A DNA stretch of 64,000 bases, from assembly GCA_003290165.1 (NCBI GenBank), contig QNQO01006987.1:682001-746000 (forward strand). The letters run 5' to 3'. The stretch is from Berberis thunbergii. Lineage: Eukaryota > Streptophyta > Magnoliopsida > Ranunculales > Berberidaceae. Under the pieces are notes generated by a model. That model saw only the letters and a program-made list of their open reading frames with translations, had not been told where the DNA came from and did no database searches. The stretch's first letter is position 1, and each line of letters opens with the position of its first letter. The position numbers and the translations under genes are program-made. Shown here one piece after another: positions 22,357 through 33,066 of the stretch.

Positions 22357-22954
22357 ATAAGATTTCTGATTTTTCAGAAGTAGTGAGATAATTATCCCAC
22401 CATCCTTTGATTAAGCCGGAAAATCCTTGAATAATGATAGATGCAATGGTATGATCATCTTTGCCTTCTGCTCTATGAGTAGAGGCCATCATCACCATTT
22501 CTTGAGTTAATTCAAGAATTGCATCTTCACTAACGCCATCAATATTCCAAATATACAATTCTTTTGTTGAAAAAGAACCAAAGGTTTGAAGATTTCTTTC
22601 TTCAAACTGCATGTCTAGGAAAGAAGGTCTAGGGTAAAAATTCCTAGAAACTGGCATTGGATTTTTCCATTTTGGATGTTTTGATGCTGTTTTAGCATGT
22701 CTGATGGGGTTTGCCTGATATGGAATATAATTCAAACGATCCAATTCAGACATAGGATCAAAACCAGCACTGATGTCTGAATCACAGTCAGTCATGGCTG
22801 GATGAGACAGAGTATTGATACTTAATCTTGAACCCAGTTTTAGAGCATCTAATTTAGCATCAATTTCTTTTAATAAATTTGTTTTAGAAGAAAAGGTGTT
22901 TGGTGCCAAGGGTTCAGGAATTTGAAAGTAAACATTCTGTTTCTTTTGTTCCTG
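22313..22954 (-). pseudogene. Caulimovirid polyprotein, coat-protein N-terminal part
   Basis: This open segment continues in the same frame as the movement-protein segment after a single in-frame TAA (22955-22957). It contains a helix-rich region (IWNIDGVSEDAILELTQEMV, then GFSGLIKGWWDNYL) matching the start of the caulimovirid coat/gag-like domain. It ends where the frame is lost in the A-run near 22349 and continues in the neighbouring frame. Confidence 0.75.
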
Positions 22955-24574
22955 TTATTTGGTAACTTTTTCTTCTAATTGCTTCTTTTTTAACTCATTG
23001 GTGACGAGTTGGTCTTGGACCAATTTTTCACCAAGTTCAGAAAGAAGAAGGTTAGTATAATTATTTTGATGAATAATTGTACTAACATAATCTTCAGTTT
23101 GATGAGAAAAGGGTGAAGCAATATATTGTTTGTCAGAAACTTTAAATTGAAGGTCTACCATTGGAGGTAGAACGGATCTGACCGTTTTCTTTTCTGGGTG
23201 ATTAGTCCAGATTTTTGGAGTAATATTTAAAACATGAATTTGAGGAATGTAAATATTATAATACCAGTCTAAGAAAGGTATGTTTTCTTTAAGTTCCTCA
23301 CAACATGCATAAAATGGTTTATTTAGTTCTCTGCGTTCAGATTCAGAAGTCTGAGCAATGAACTTTTCTCTTCGTTCATCATTTTCTAGAGATAAGAAAT
23401 CTCTTTTAATTTTTTCTTTGTCTAATTTAAACACTTTTGATAAAGCTTGAACCCTAGGAATTCTGAATTCCATTTCAGATTGTGTAGGGGATTGGTTTGC
23501 TTCAGAAGTCTCAGGGACTTCATCTTGATTATAAACCGGTTGAGGAATTTGAGGATAATTAGGATTGTTCCTAATATTCCTTAATTGAAGATGAGGAATC
23601 ACTTCAGGAGTAGAAGCTCTTGAAGGTATTCTAGTTGGAGCTGTTCTGAATGAAGATTCAGATCTTCGTCCAGAGTCAAATTTGGAAGGGTCAAAAGTAG
23701 TGCTTCTGTCATTATTGAATCTTAGTTCAACAGATCCATCAGGGAATGATAGAATTCTGTCGATCTCACTTGGAATAAGTTTCTTAGGGTTTAAAACTCC
23801 TTCAATGATCCATGACTCAGGGAGAGTAACCTGATCCCATTTTATCGTTCTGGGAACAATAACATTAGTTTTTTGGTCATTGACCTCAAAGAGAGTAGTA
23901 TGACCTCGATCATCAATTTGTATAGCACGTGGCTTTAATTGAGTTTTCATTGCTTTATAAGTGATTTTATAAATTAAAGCAAATGGTTCAGAACCTTCAG
24001 CCATATCAAAGCCTGAAGTCTGAATATTGAGAGTGAGTGTCTCGAGGATGTGTGGATCACAAAGAGACACAGAGAAGTCAGGGTAACAGTTAAAATAAAC
24101 TGGACCCATTGAAAGTGAAGACTCTGCAATTCCAAGCAGAGAATCATTGAATTTATTGTGTCTGCAGTCGCGAAGAGCAACCAAGGCACAATTGTCAAGT
24201 CCTAACCTAGTTAAAGGTTTTAGGGCTATTTGAATTAATCCCAAGTGGAGATACTTGTATTTTTCTTTGATTAAAGACTGGATTGTTTGAAAATTGAGTA
24301 ATTGCTTTGAATCTAAGGATTTATTTATCGGTACTGTTTGTTCAACAATACTGATTAAATCCTCAGTTTTTTGAGAAAATAAAGATTTAGTAATTTCATA
24401 AATCTCTTTTTGTGGAATTACTGGTATAGACCAGTTTTGTAAATCTTGTTCAACTTCAGAAATTCTACCTTCCATTTTGGTTGGTAAACTGTTTGACCTA
24501 GAACTAGAAGTTCTGGAAAATTTTGAAAACAAAGACATCTTTTCAAAATTGCTTTGAGGATGGGTAAGGAACAC
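22955..24574 (-). pseudogene. Caulimovirid polyprotein, movement protein (30K-type) part
   Basis: A 539-residue segment starts near 24574; the next in-frame ATG (KMSLFSKF) is 12 codons in. Residues about 100-290 resemble the 30K-superfamily movement protein, which moves the virus through plasmodesmata (LGLIQIALKPLTRLGLDN, LRDCRHNKFNDSLLGI, YFNCYPDFSVSL). A Pro/Ser-rich linker and a Lys/Glu-rich C-terminus (EKLVQDQLVTNELKKKQLEE) follow, then the in-frame TAA at 22955-22957 that interrupts the polyprotein. Confidence 0.78.
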
Positions 24575-24772
24575 TGTACTCGGACCACCTACAGCTGGAC
24601 CATCTGAATGGGACCACCTAACCTAGATCTCGCTAGCGCTCACCATGGCGACTTACACTGGATCTTGGTTCCTAACGGCTGACCAACATTCTATGCGACT
24701 GACCAACGCTATCAACGGCTGACCAACAGTACCTTGGACTCACTAACCTTCCCGGGGCAAAAAAGAAAAGGA

Positions 24773-24834
24773 CATGCATAGATATATCTAGACATTTTTT
24801 GTTTTTGAATTTATACTCTTCCATCATATGTATA
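24773..24834. repeat. 62-bp direct repeat, right copy
   Basis: This copy is identical to 16746-16807. Downstream of it the SCPL intron continues to the acceptor TTACAG before the exon at about 24940. Both copies therefore look like host intron sequence duplicated around the viral insert. Confidence 0.95.
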
Positions 24835-26238
24835 AGATATTGGTATCATAAGCCTTCCTATTTCATTTAGACAGATTCGAGGAAACTAACTTTCTTCCCT
24901 ACTATCGAGTCGATTTCTTACAGATATTAATGTTACAGGGAATTATATACCACAATTGGCCACTGTTTTACTGGAGCACAACAAACGTTCAAATGATTTT
25001 AAATTCAACATCAAAGGATTAGCAGTAAGACTTTATGCGAAGCAATAAACAATTTTGATTTAATGAAACATGCACATCAATATTTCTATTAGTTAATGCT
25101 TATAGACATTTAATGGTTGTTTTTGTCTGTGTAGATTGGGAATCCACTTCTTAACCTTGCTAATGATACCCCTGCCACTTTCCAGTACTTTTGGTCCCAT
25201 GAGATGATCTCTGATGAAATTGGCCTTAAAATCATGAATGATTGTGATTTCAATGATTATGTTTATCACAATATGAGCGAGGAATGTGTGCAATATATTA
25301 ATGAAGCAAATGAAGTGGTTGGAAGCTACATATCCATCTATTGTTGAACAAGAGCTTCGATTGCGAAAGAAGGTATTCCCTTTAGCTGGTTCAAATTTGT
25401 GTTCTGTTGTATAGAACAACATTTAATTCGATGTTGGCATTGCAGGCTACTAAGATCAGTGTTGGAGTCCATGTGTGTATGACATATGAAAGAGCGTTTC
25501 TATTTCAACCTTCCTGAAGTTCAAAAGGCACTTCATGCAAATTCTACCAATTTACAGTATCCCTGGCAAATGTGCAGTAGGCAAGTATCTACTGCCAGCT
25601 TTATTTGTGGGCCTGCAAGACCATGCTTTGAAGGCAATGTTCATCATCATGTATGTTTGTTCAATGAACAGTATACTGAATTATCACGATTTGGATGAGG
25701 GCATCAACATCCTTCCCCTGCTTAAAAGGATAATTAAGAACCGGATACCTGTATGGATTTTCAGGCGAGTGTTTTCATTTCTTTGAAAGTAGTGAGGCCC
25801 ATTTTTCTACTACATTCTGCTAGTATAACGATGAATCATTTTGCTCCCATTGTTGATCAAGATTCTTTGAAATGTAGTGGTGATCAAGATTATGTTGTAC
25901 CATTGTTGGGCTCTCGTACACTTGTAAAAGAACTAGCGGATGACCTTAAATTCGGCATAACTGTACCATATGGAGCTTGGTTCACAAAGGACAGGTGCCT
26001 TTCTTTAATCTTTTGTTTCCTTTTAATTTACTTAATCAAATATCTTTTATCGTTTTTCCTAATTTCTGTTTAGGTGGGAGGTTGGGCAACAGAATACGGA
26101 AATCTATTAACCTTTGCAACAGTGAGAGGTGCAGCTCATATGATACCCTATGCACAGCCAGCAAGAGCATTGCATCTCTTCAGGTCATTTGTTTCTGGTA
26201 GAAGAATACCAAATACAACTCAGCTAATAAACGAATGA

Positions 26239-27774
26239 TTCAACAGTGTAATCAGAGTTTCGCTCAGTAATAGTAGTTATTTTAGATTGTGATAGTGTCA
26301 ACCTTTCCTTTTTTTTTTTTTTTTAATTAAAATTATTGAGGTTTTTCTTTTTTCCCTAAGAAAAAGGAGTGGAGAACATGATCTTTATTTAGCTTTATAG
26401 AAGTTGATTTATAATTAGAAATCATGTTCAGGTTTGATTTCAACATGTTATAAATCCTGTTCACGTTTGATATCAACATACACTTGTTTGCAGTATCGTA
26501 GATATTCTTTGCTCATTTTCTATGGTTGCCTTTTGAATCAATTTGGTACAACTAAATATAAGGACTAAATTATGATACCCCCAAAACAAATAGCTAAATA
26601 AAGGTTGCTCCTTATTATATATCATATTTCAGATTCTCCTTGAAGTACCGGAACTCATCCATTGACTTTTACTGCATGCACTATTTTCAAATGGGTAATG
26701 TTTTGATGCCTAAAATACTCCTACACGATCTAACGACTACGATTGAACATTGCCCAACAATTATGATCATTCACGTGGCAGCATCTGGATGCGTAAGTTT
26801 TGATCAAACGACAGATTGAAAGTAGCCATTGCGGTATGGTTGGAGGGAGGAGAAAACTCACTTGGATTCCTCTCTATTTAGTCACCAGAGGGTGATTCCA
26901 TGAAAGTTCACAAGGCAGATATGTTTAGAGTAGTCAAGGGATGAGAAGTTGTAGGTTTATGTTCATATAGAAAGAGTTGTAGGTCATCTTCAATATCTGG
27001 CAATCTACTTTGAACTCTGTCTAAACCAGGGGCATTTTTATATTTGAGTCTATTATAAGGGGTTAAGTTACTGCCCATGAATTTGTTTCAAATGATGATA
27101 TTGATACTATTTTTTTTAATATTATTATTTTTTATTTAACAAAAATCAAATCCCATGTGAACATTGTGATGAGTTCACTCATGTTGGCAAGTCTGTAAAT
27201 TTATCATAAGAGTTGCAAGTCTGTATTGGAGTGAATGGAAGTCACTGAACTCTAATTCAATCATATGCAAATACTAACAACTACATATGCATATGCAAAT
27301 GCAAACTGACAACAACAAATGTGAATGCAATTGCACATTGACAACTACATATGCAAGCCTTCTAATCTTGCTTAATGTAACAAAATGCAAAAAACATTGA
27401 CAAAAATAAATGCATCTGTGTCAAAGCTAGAGCATACAAATGCAACCAACATTCAAATACGCATGTGCCAAAGCTACATCATATTCAACAAAACATCATG
27501 TCATATAAAAATAACCATTCATTTCGTATGTGACATAAAATGGTTCCAACATCCGGTCAGGCCATTAACAAACTACCAAAAACCCAAAAACATTTGTTCC
27601 AACCACATGTCAATATTGGTATCTACCATGTTATAAACCAACATGTCCTAAACAATGTAATTAAAGTGGTTTAGCTAGGTCAAATGGTCACATGCATTCC
27701 ACTATTGCATTCAACCAAAAAAGAGTGCACTGTAAAAATAAGTCAGTCCATATTCACATTCCTGGTCACTCTTC
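26239..27774. other. 3' flank of SCPL and AT-rich spacer
   Basis: The first few hundred bases are the 3' UTR-like flank of the SCPL remnant. From about 27240 to 27490 the sequence is rich in repeated ATGCAAA/ACAACTACATATGCAA motifs. I see no gene or terminal repeat here. Confidence 0.4.
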
Positions 27775-29640
27775 CCCCTGCCCATGCCCCTGCCTCTACC
27801 CCTAATTGGAGGGGTCTCAGTCCTTGTTGATAGCTTTGACTTGTGAAGGATTCAACTGGTGCAGTATACATTGTAGACTGTGCATTGTGTTTCTCTGGAG
27901 CAGTCGGACCTCTGGTTGAGCATTGGGCCTCTTTGGAGTTGTTTCTACATTAGGTTGAACTTCAACATATTTGTCTCTAGTCCTTCCAATAGTTTTGAAA
28001 CCCTAGCCTATTGTTCTTGACCCTTCTCACACTCTTGGAACTTAGCTTTTGGGTGCACCTTCAGTTTGCTCCTTGGGAGGATTCTTGCATGTCCTCACAT
28101 TGTGTCCCTTCAACCCGCATTTCTTGCAGAATCTTGCCTCTCTCTGAGTATAAGCTTTTTCATCCTCATCTAAGTTCTAGATCTCTCTGGCCTCTTCACT
28201 TCAAGTGGTAACACCAAGTATGGTGCCTGTAAGATGCAAAACATAAAATAAAAAAATAAAACAAAAACAAACATGGAAATGGTGCTATTTCTCACATTCA
28301 ATGTTCAGAAATAACTCATCAACACCAAATATACTTATTCTCTCATGTTTGGGATGTTGGTGATGCCCCTTGTATATGCCTCCACATAGTGATATGGGCT
28401 ACAAAACGTGCAACATAAACACTTCAGATTAGAAGCATTCATGATCAAACATGATGTAAAGTTTAGTATCTCCTATGTTACTTACTCTACCCATATTGGT
28501 CCCTGATTAACCATGGTCACCACTGCATGAACACTTACGATCCATGTCAATTTCCATTGTCTGCAATCATAATATCTAGCAAATATTTTCACCCTCCACA
28601 TATCTTCATTTGATCCCTCAACTATGACAAACTCATCATTTAAACCATGGATAGCAAACTCCCCTCCTTTCCTTGTACTTGCCAATCAATTTTGTACTCT
28701 AGGTACTACCCCCTCAATACCCCACTTACTTTTTTTTCTTCTTCTATCAAACATGAGCATCATAAAAAAAAACATGTAATAATCTTCAATAAAGGTGCAT
28801 ATGGGCTTATCTCTCAACTTCAGGATCTATTTATTGAAGCTTTAACTGAAGTTGTTGGTAATGTGCTCAGAACAAATTCTAGTATCAAACTTTTCTTTAC
28901 ACCAAGTGTTTACATCCGTGTCCACCAACCACTTGTAAGGACTTTCATCTACATCTTTAATCTGATTCCGATTGTAGTTCATATCAATCTCCTTGTAAGG
29001 CCTTGCAACCTTCCAAGCTGGCCTTCATAAAAAATTTCCTCATACCCAACCTTGTTGAAGGTCTTATACAAGTGTCGACAGCAAAACCTGTGAAACGATT
29101 ATGGAAATAGTTGCTTAACTGCTTTAATCAACCCCTTTTTTTGGTTCGATATGTATCTCAACTTCCTTGCATGCATCTTCAAGTTGCTTCAACTATGCTT
29201 ATGAAAGAATGGCATGTTTGGTAACACTGTCACTGATAGATAGAAATAACCAATGAAATAGTCCATTGTTACCATCCAAAGCTATGATTGACAAACAACA
29301 CCCACCATACTCGGTCTTTAGAAGGCAACCGTCCAATCCCACGAAGGGCCTACATCCATGTAGCCATCCCATAGTGCTTGCAGAGAAGGTTAGACACAAG
29401 CCAGTGTATCACTCATCCTCATCATTCCTTGCACAAGTGGCAATACTACCATGGTTGGCTATCAACACTCCAAGCAACATGAAGGAGCAGATTTGTGGCT
29501 ATCTTTATAACTGCCAATTACCTTCTACAATAGCTTCTGTCGTGCCTTCCCTACATGATATGAAATATCCAGTGTGTGGTCTTTCCAAGTCTGCTTTCTC
29601 AGACTATCAACTGTCATAGTAATGTGGTGTGTCTTCATGA
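27775..29640 (-). pseudogene. MuDR-type MULE transposase remnant
   Basis: Read on the - strand, the MULE transposase core comes first (about 29370-29200; GCRPFVGLDGCLLKTEYGG, then IALDGNNGLF). A segment near 28910-28830 follows with WCKEKFDT and NNFSESFNK. Next is the SWIM zinc finger (about 28570-28500; CRQWKLT, VHAVVTMVN). Then come the C-terminal PYHYVEAYT (about 28395) and a CCHC knuckle, FCKKCGLKGHNVRTCKN (about 28130-28080). Stops and frameshifts are frequent and the N-terminus is not recognisable. The order is that of mudrA-like plant transposases and differs from the FAR1 type at 9009. I could not find its TIRs. Confidence 0.75.
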
Positions 29641-29904
29641 AACTTTCACACACTACACTAAAAAGGCTAATTAGTCACTAAGGCTTTGTCAAGGCTTTTG
29701 CCATGGCCTTGCAAAAAGTAGGCAGGGTTGCAAATCTTTTGGCAGGATTACAAATCCTACCTATATGAAAATTTGAGACAAATTTCTAAAATTTAATATT
29801 ATAATATGTTAACGAATTTTGTCACAAACCCCTTTGGTCAAATCACATTGACATCGTTTTTTATGGCACATGACCAGGGGTTCAAGGGTAAAACTTATTT
29901 TCCC

Positions 29905-30175
29905 CAAATTTGGGTCATTTAGAGGATCGCCTCCACCGTAATAGCCCAATTAGGGTTCGACACCAAAATGTTCAAATATTAGTGAACCCCCTCCCCCCCA
30001 CACTTTTTTGTCAACTGTGGTATTTCCATCCTGACTGGTATCTTTCGAAAATGTGACGTGCACGTATCATCCCATATATTTTCATAATGACATAACTGCC
30101 CATAGATATGCACCCCCATTGTTATTAAAAAATTAGTGTTACCCCCCAATTTCAGAAAACATATCTAAAAAATGA
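29905..30175. repeat. Inverted-repeat arm, left (old TIR element)
   Basis: This arm is the diverged inverted counterpart of 49142-49372. Matching blocks, with the right arm read on the - strand, include TTTAGAGGATC / TATAGAGGATC, GTTCGACACCAAA / GTTCGATACCAAA, and ACTGCCCATAGATATGCACC (identical). Arms of about 270 bp at roughly 70% similarity suggest an old DNA transposon, perhaps Mutator-like, with interior at 30176-30326, 39014-40492 and 49022-49141. No target duplication was found. Confidence 0.55.
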
Positions 30176-30326
30176 TCTTGAAGGCTCCAATCGAAACCTC
30201 TCATCCTTTTTCTTTAACCTTCCCTTATTTGAAAATGAACAACCATGCCCCTTTACCTTCATGATCCTCCCCCTCCACACCTTGAAATGAACCATTGTCC
30301 CATCTCACCATGACCTCCAATGTCAC

Positions 30327-30998
30327 TGATGATACACCAAACCATCATTTACTCTACACCGTACGCACGTCATGATGATCTCATCAGCGAAGCATAGCAG
30401 GCTTGATTGCCCACCAAATCTGGCAAGGCCCAAACAACATTAAGTTCAATTCGGCATAATCCAGAAGTTTGGATCCATGTTGCAGCGCCAAAGCCCACAC
30501 GTCACATGGTAAAATCCAATACCCGTAAGGCCTAATCAGGCAAGTATCTTGGGGATCACCTAATATGGGCATGCCAACAACACATTGGTTATGACTAGGA
30601 AACATACACCAGCGTATAAGTCGTGCATGGAAACTTCCTTGCATGGACAACACTCCAAAAGGGAAACCTCTTCCGCAGATCTAGAACTACAAGTCATGTA
30701 AGGAAACTCTCCTACATAGACGACTCCCAACTAGGAAATGATCTCCAGCAAGATCTCTTTCACTAAACTACACCACAAAAGGCCTAGCCGAATGAGGATT
30801 CTCACATTATAATAAGGCATAGGTTTGATGAAGAAATGTACGCTACAAAACCCAATTTATAATTTAAAGCCTTTCTCAAGCCTTGTCTGACTTTAACATC
30901 AGAGTGTCATTGGCCACCACAACGGTGGTCCTTGGCTCATGTGCATTCCCTGTGTAGGTCCCGGTCAAGGTCAATGAGAGCATGATTCGACCACGAGA
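30327..30998 (+). repeat. LTR retrotransposon 1, 5' LTR
   Basis: Begins TGATGATACACCAAACCATC and ends near GATTCGACCACGAGA. It is diverged from the 3' LTR at many sites (for example CATTTACTC versus CCTTTAATC near the start), so the insertion is old. Confidence 0.8.
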
Positions 30999-31425
30999 TA
31001 TCACCTTGCCTCACAGTACAAAGATTTGGTGACCATGAGATCTCACAACAATGGAGACATCCTTGAGCCCTCAAACGCTCATTTTGTTAGAACGCCGCCA
31101 GTTCTGACGAATTCGACAGCGTAGGAAGAACAAAACCAGACCCCCACGCCGGTGGCAATGCGACGGACCCAAGGGTGGATCTTTTGTCAACCCAAATGCA
31201 GTAGATTGCACAAGTGCTTGAGATGCTCACCTAAAAAAACCCTCCACCTGCAGAAGGATAATGGGAGTAGTGAAAATCCCCATCCCCATAAAACACGAGG
31301 GAACACGTTCAGGAGAGCCGCACTGCCCTTGCAGGCTCTCAATGGACCAGAGGTGGAGACCCAACGTCTAGGGCTGATGGACAGTTTCCCAGAACCCCAT
31401 CAAGGTAAAGACCACCAATCCTAAC

Positions 31426-33066
31426 GTGTTGTTCAACCTCATTGTCTCGCCGTTCATGGATCATATCATGAACGAGCCTTTGCCGAAGAAATTCACTCCG
31501 CCAAAGCTGGATTTCTATGATGGGATGACAGACCTGTCCGATCACCTGCGCCATTTCCAACATATAATGACGATCAAAGAAGGATTTGAAGGAATAATGT
31601 GTCATTCATTCCCTACCATCATGAAAATGTCAGTGCTAACCTGGTTCCGCAGCCTCCATCCAAGGTCCATCGACTCATTCTGGACACTGAAAAAAAGTTC
31701 CTTACATGCTTTGTCAGCAGCCAACAAATAAGGAAGGACCCGCATTATCTGTGCACCCTCAGATAGAAGCCAAGCGAGACGTTAAGGGAATATGTCACAC
31801 GCTTTAACAATGAATTGACTCTCACCGACGGCTATAGTAGCAACACCGCAGTCACAACCTTATTCAGAGGTCTAAGAAGAAACAAGTTCTATGATTTCGT
31901 CACTCTGGATCCTCCAACTGATATGGCGGACTTACTGAAAATTACCCAGAGATAAATCACTCACGATTAAATGTTTGGCTACCAAGAAGGAGGTGGAGTT
32001 CGAAAAGAAACCCTTTGGATCTAGAGACAAGGAGGGGAATAAGGAGGATGACGACGACAGAAAGAGGAAATACAATGACAACAAGCCCGACTTTGGTCCT
32101 GCAAGACAAGATAAGGCCTCTAACTACGTCTGGTCTAAATCCATCACTCCCCTCAACTCCAGCTTGTGCGACGTCTTCAACTCTATCAAGAATTGGGAAG
32201 AGCTAAAGTGGCCCGCCAAACAACGAAGAGACCTCTCCCGGCGCGATAACAGTAAATATTGCTCCATTCACAAGGATGGCAGCCACGACACTAGGGATTT
32301 CAAGAGTCTTAGAAACGACACCGTGTACTGGATTCAGAATGGGAAGCTAAAGGAGTTCCTGAGTGTGGACCAAAGGCAGGACTGGGCAAAGGAAATGGAA
32401 AATTTTGTTAGAGGATAGAGAAAGAAGTTTCAGGCCTCATATATGTGCTCCATGGAGTCGACTCCGAAGGAGAGCAATCTAACAAGTCCTGTAAGAGAAC
32501 ACTTATCGAAATGAGGACGCAACCCATCTGCTTAGACAAACAAGTGCAGTATGCACGCATTCAAGACCCCATCCCATCACCGACTTTCATGGAACAGGAC
32601 CTTCAAGGCCTTCATTATCCTCACAATGAAAACCTTGTCATCTCGGTCCTCGTGTCAAAGTGTGAAGGAAAAAGGGCCTTGGGGGATACAGAAAGCTCTT
32701 TAAAACGTCCTTCTCGATGAATATGAAACTCAAAAAGGCAGACTTAACGCCTTCCAACCATCCCATGGTCGGGTTCAGCAATAAGAGATGCTTCCCTATT
32801 GGGAGGATCAACTTAATGGTAGTGGTAGGAGAGCCAAAATTATGAAAGTACCTTGTCTAGGAGTTCATGGTGGTCGATGCTCCATTTGCCTACAACATCA
32901 TCCTGAGTAGTTTCTACTCTGTACCAATGCATCAAGTACATAACCAACCAAGCCAAAGGAACTATTTGTGGAGATCAGCCTTCAACGAGAGACTGCCACT
33001 ACGTAGCGCTGAAGCCACTAGATTGCTAGCAACTGTAGCTCGGGCCCGCGGGAATACCAAACACTG
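31426..33066 (+). pseudogene. Ty3/gypsy gag and protease remnant
   Basis: The gag core at 31426-31731 has VSPFMDHIMNEPLPKKFTPP, then LDFYDG, DHLRHF and TWFRSL, the Retrotrans_gag pattern. Further gag follows to about 31960. At 31975-32418 comes a Lys/Asp-rich linker and a degenerate nucleocapsid-type motif (YCSIHKDGSHDT; the second Cys is replaced by Phe). The protease region (about 32580-33060) has DTESS where DTGSS is expected, and later AYNIILSSF in place of the usual AYNAILGRP. Frames shift several times. Coding homology ends after the protease with no RT behind it. Confidence 0.75.

Larger units (their letters stand above)
16808..24772 (-). mobile_element. Endogenous caulimovirid (florendovirus-like), near full length
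   Basis: A 7,965-bp insert read on the - strand carries, in order, a movement protein, coat protein with zinc knuckle, aspartic protease, reverse transcriptase, RNase H and a second ORF of unknown function. One large polyprotein followed by a second ORF is the layout described for florendoviruses, the endogenous pararetroviruses widespread in flowering plants. There is no integrase and there are no LTRs. Damage to the polyprotein is small (one stop, one frameshift). The copy is linearised within its intergenic region, so the putative leader is split between the two ends. I could not find an initiator-tRNA primer-binding site in either end. Confidence 0.88.
15265..26238 (+). pseudogene. Serine carboxypeptidase-like gene (SCPL42/45-type), broken by insertions
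   Basis: The exons read in order as a peptidase family S10 protein. Exon 1 (15265-15513) has a signal peptide, then [19 protein letters not shown] and [10 protein letters not shown]. 16355-16414 reads VGWSYSYTT. About 16549-16630 holds the nucleophile motif GESYAG. 24940-25027 reads YIPQLATVLLEHNKRS and FNIKGLA. 25135-25373 reads IGNPLLNLANDTPA and FWSHEMISDEIGL. 25446-25579 reads FNLPEVQKALHAN. 25669-25765 reads INILPLLKRI. 25864-25995 reads [15 protein letters not shown] with the catalytic Asp. 26074-26238 holds [12 protein letters not shown] with the catalytic His and ends in TGA at 26236. The exons for the oxyanion-hole region (NGGPGCSS) are missing and replaced by 15514-16340. There are frameshifts near 25340 and 25495. 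An intron contains the pararetrovirus. All three triad residues survive in pieces, but no functional product is possible. Confidence 0.9.

Noticed and set aside
17807..24574. Possibility that the insert is a Ty3/gypsy element because of its protease-RT-RNase H order
   Set aside because: There are no LTRs and no integrase. A 30K-type movement protein leads the polyprotein and a separate ORF2 follows. This is the caulimovirid plan.
24840..24860. TTGGTATCATAAGCC, resembling a retrotransposon primer-binding site
   Set aside because: It is on the opposite strand to the virus and lies in the SCPL intron outside the 62-bp repeat. There are no LTRs around it, so it is probably chance.
29199..29619. 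+ strand frame of 117 codons at 29266-29619
   Set aside because: It is the shadow of the MuDR-type transposase on the - strand, which has clear motifs.
29653..29700. CACTACACTAAAAAGG, which looks like a CACTA left terminus
   Set aside because: No matching right terminus or TSD was found in the window, and the neighbouring sequence has no clear subterminal repeats. It could be a solo end, but it is too weak to annotate as an element.
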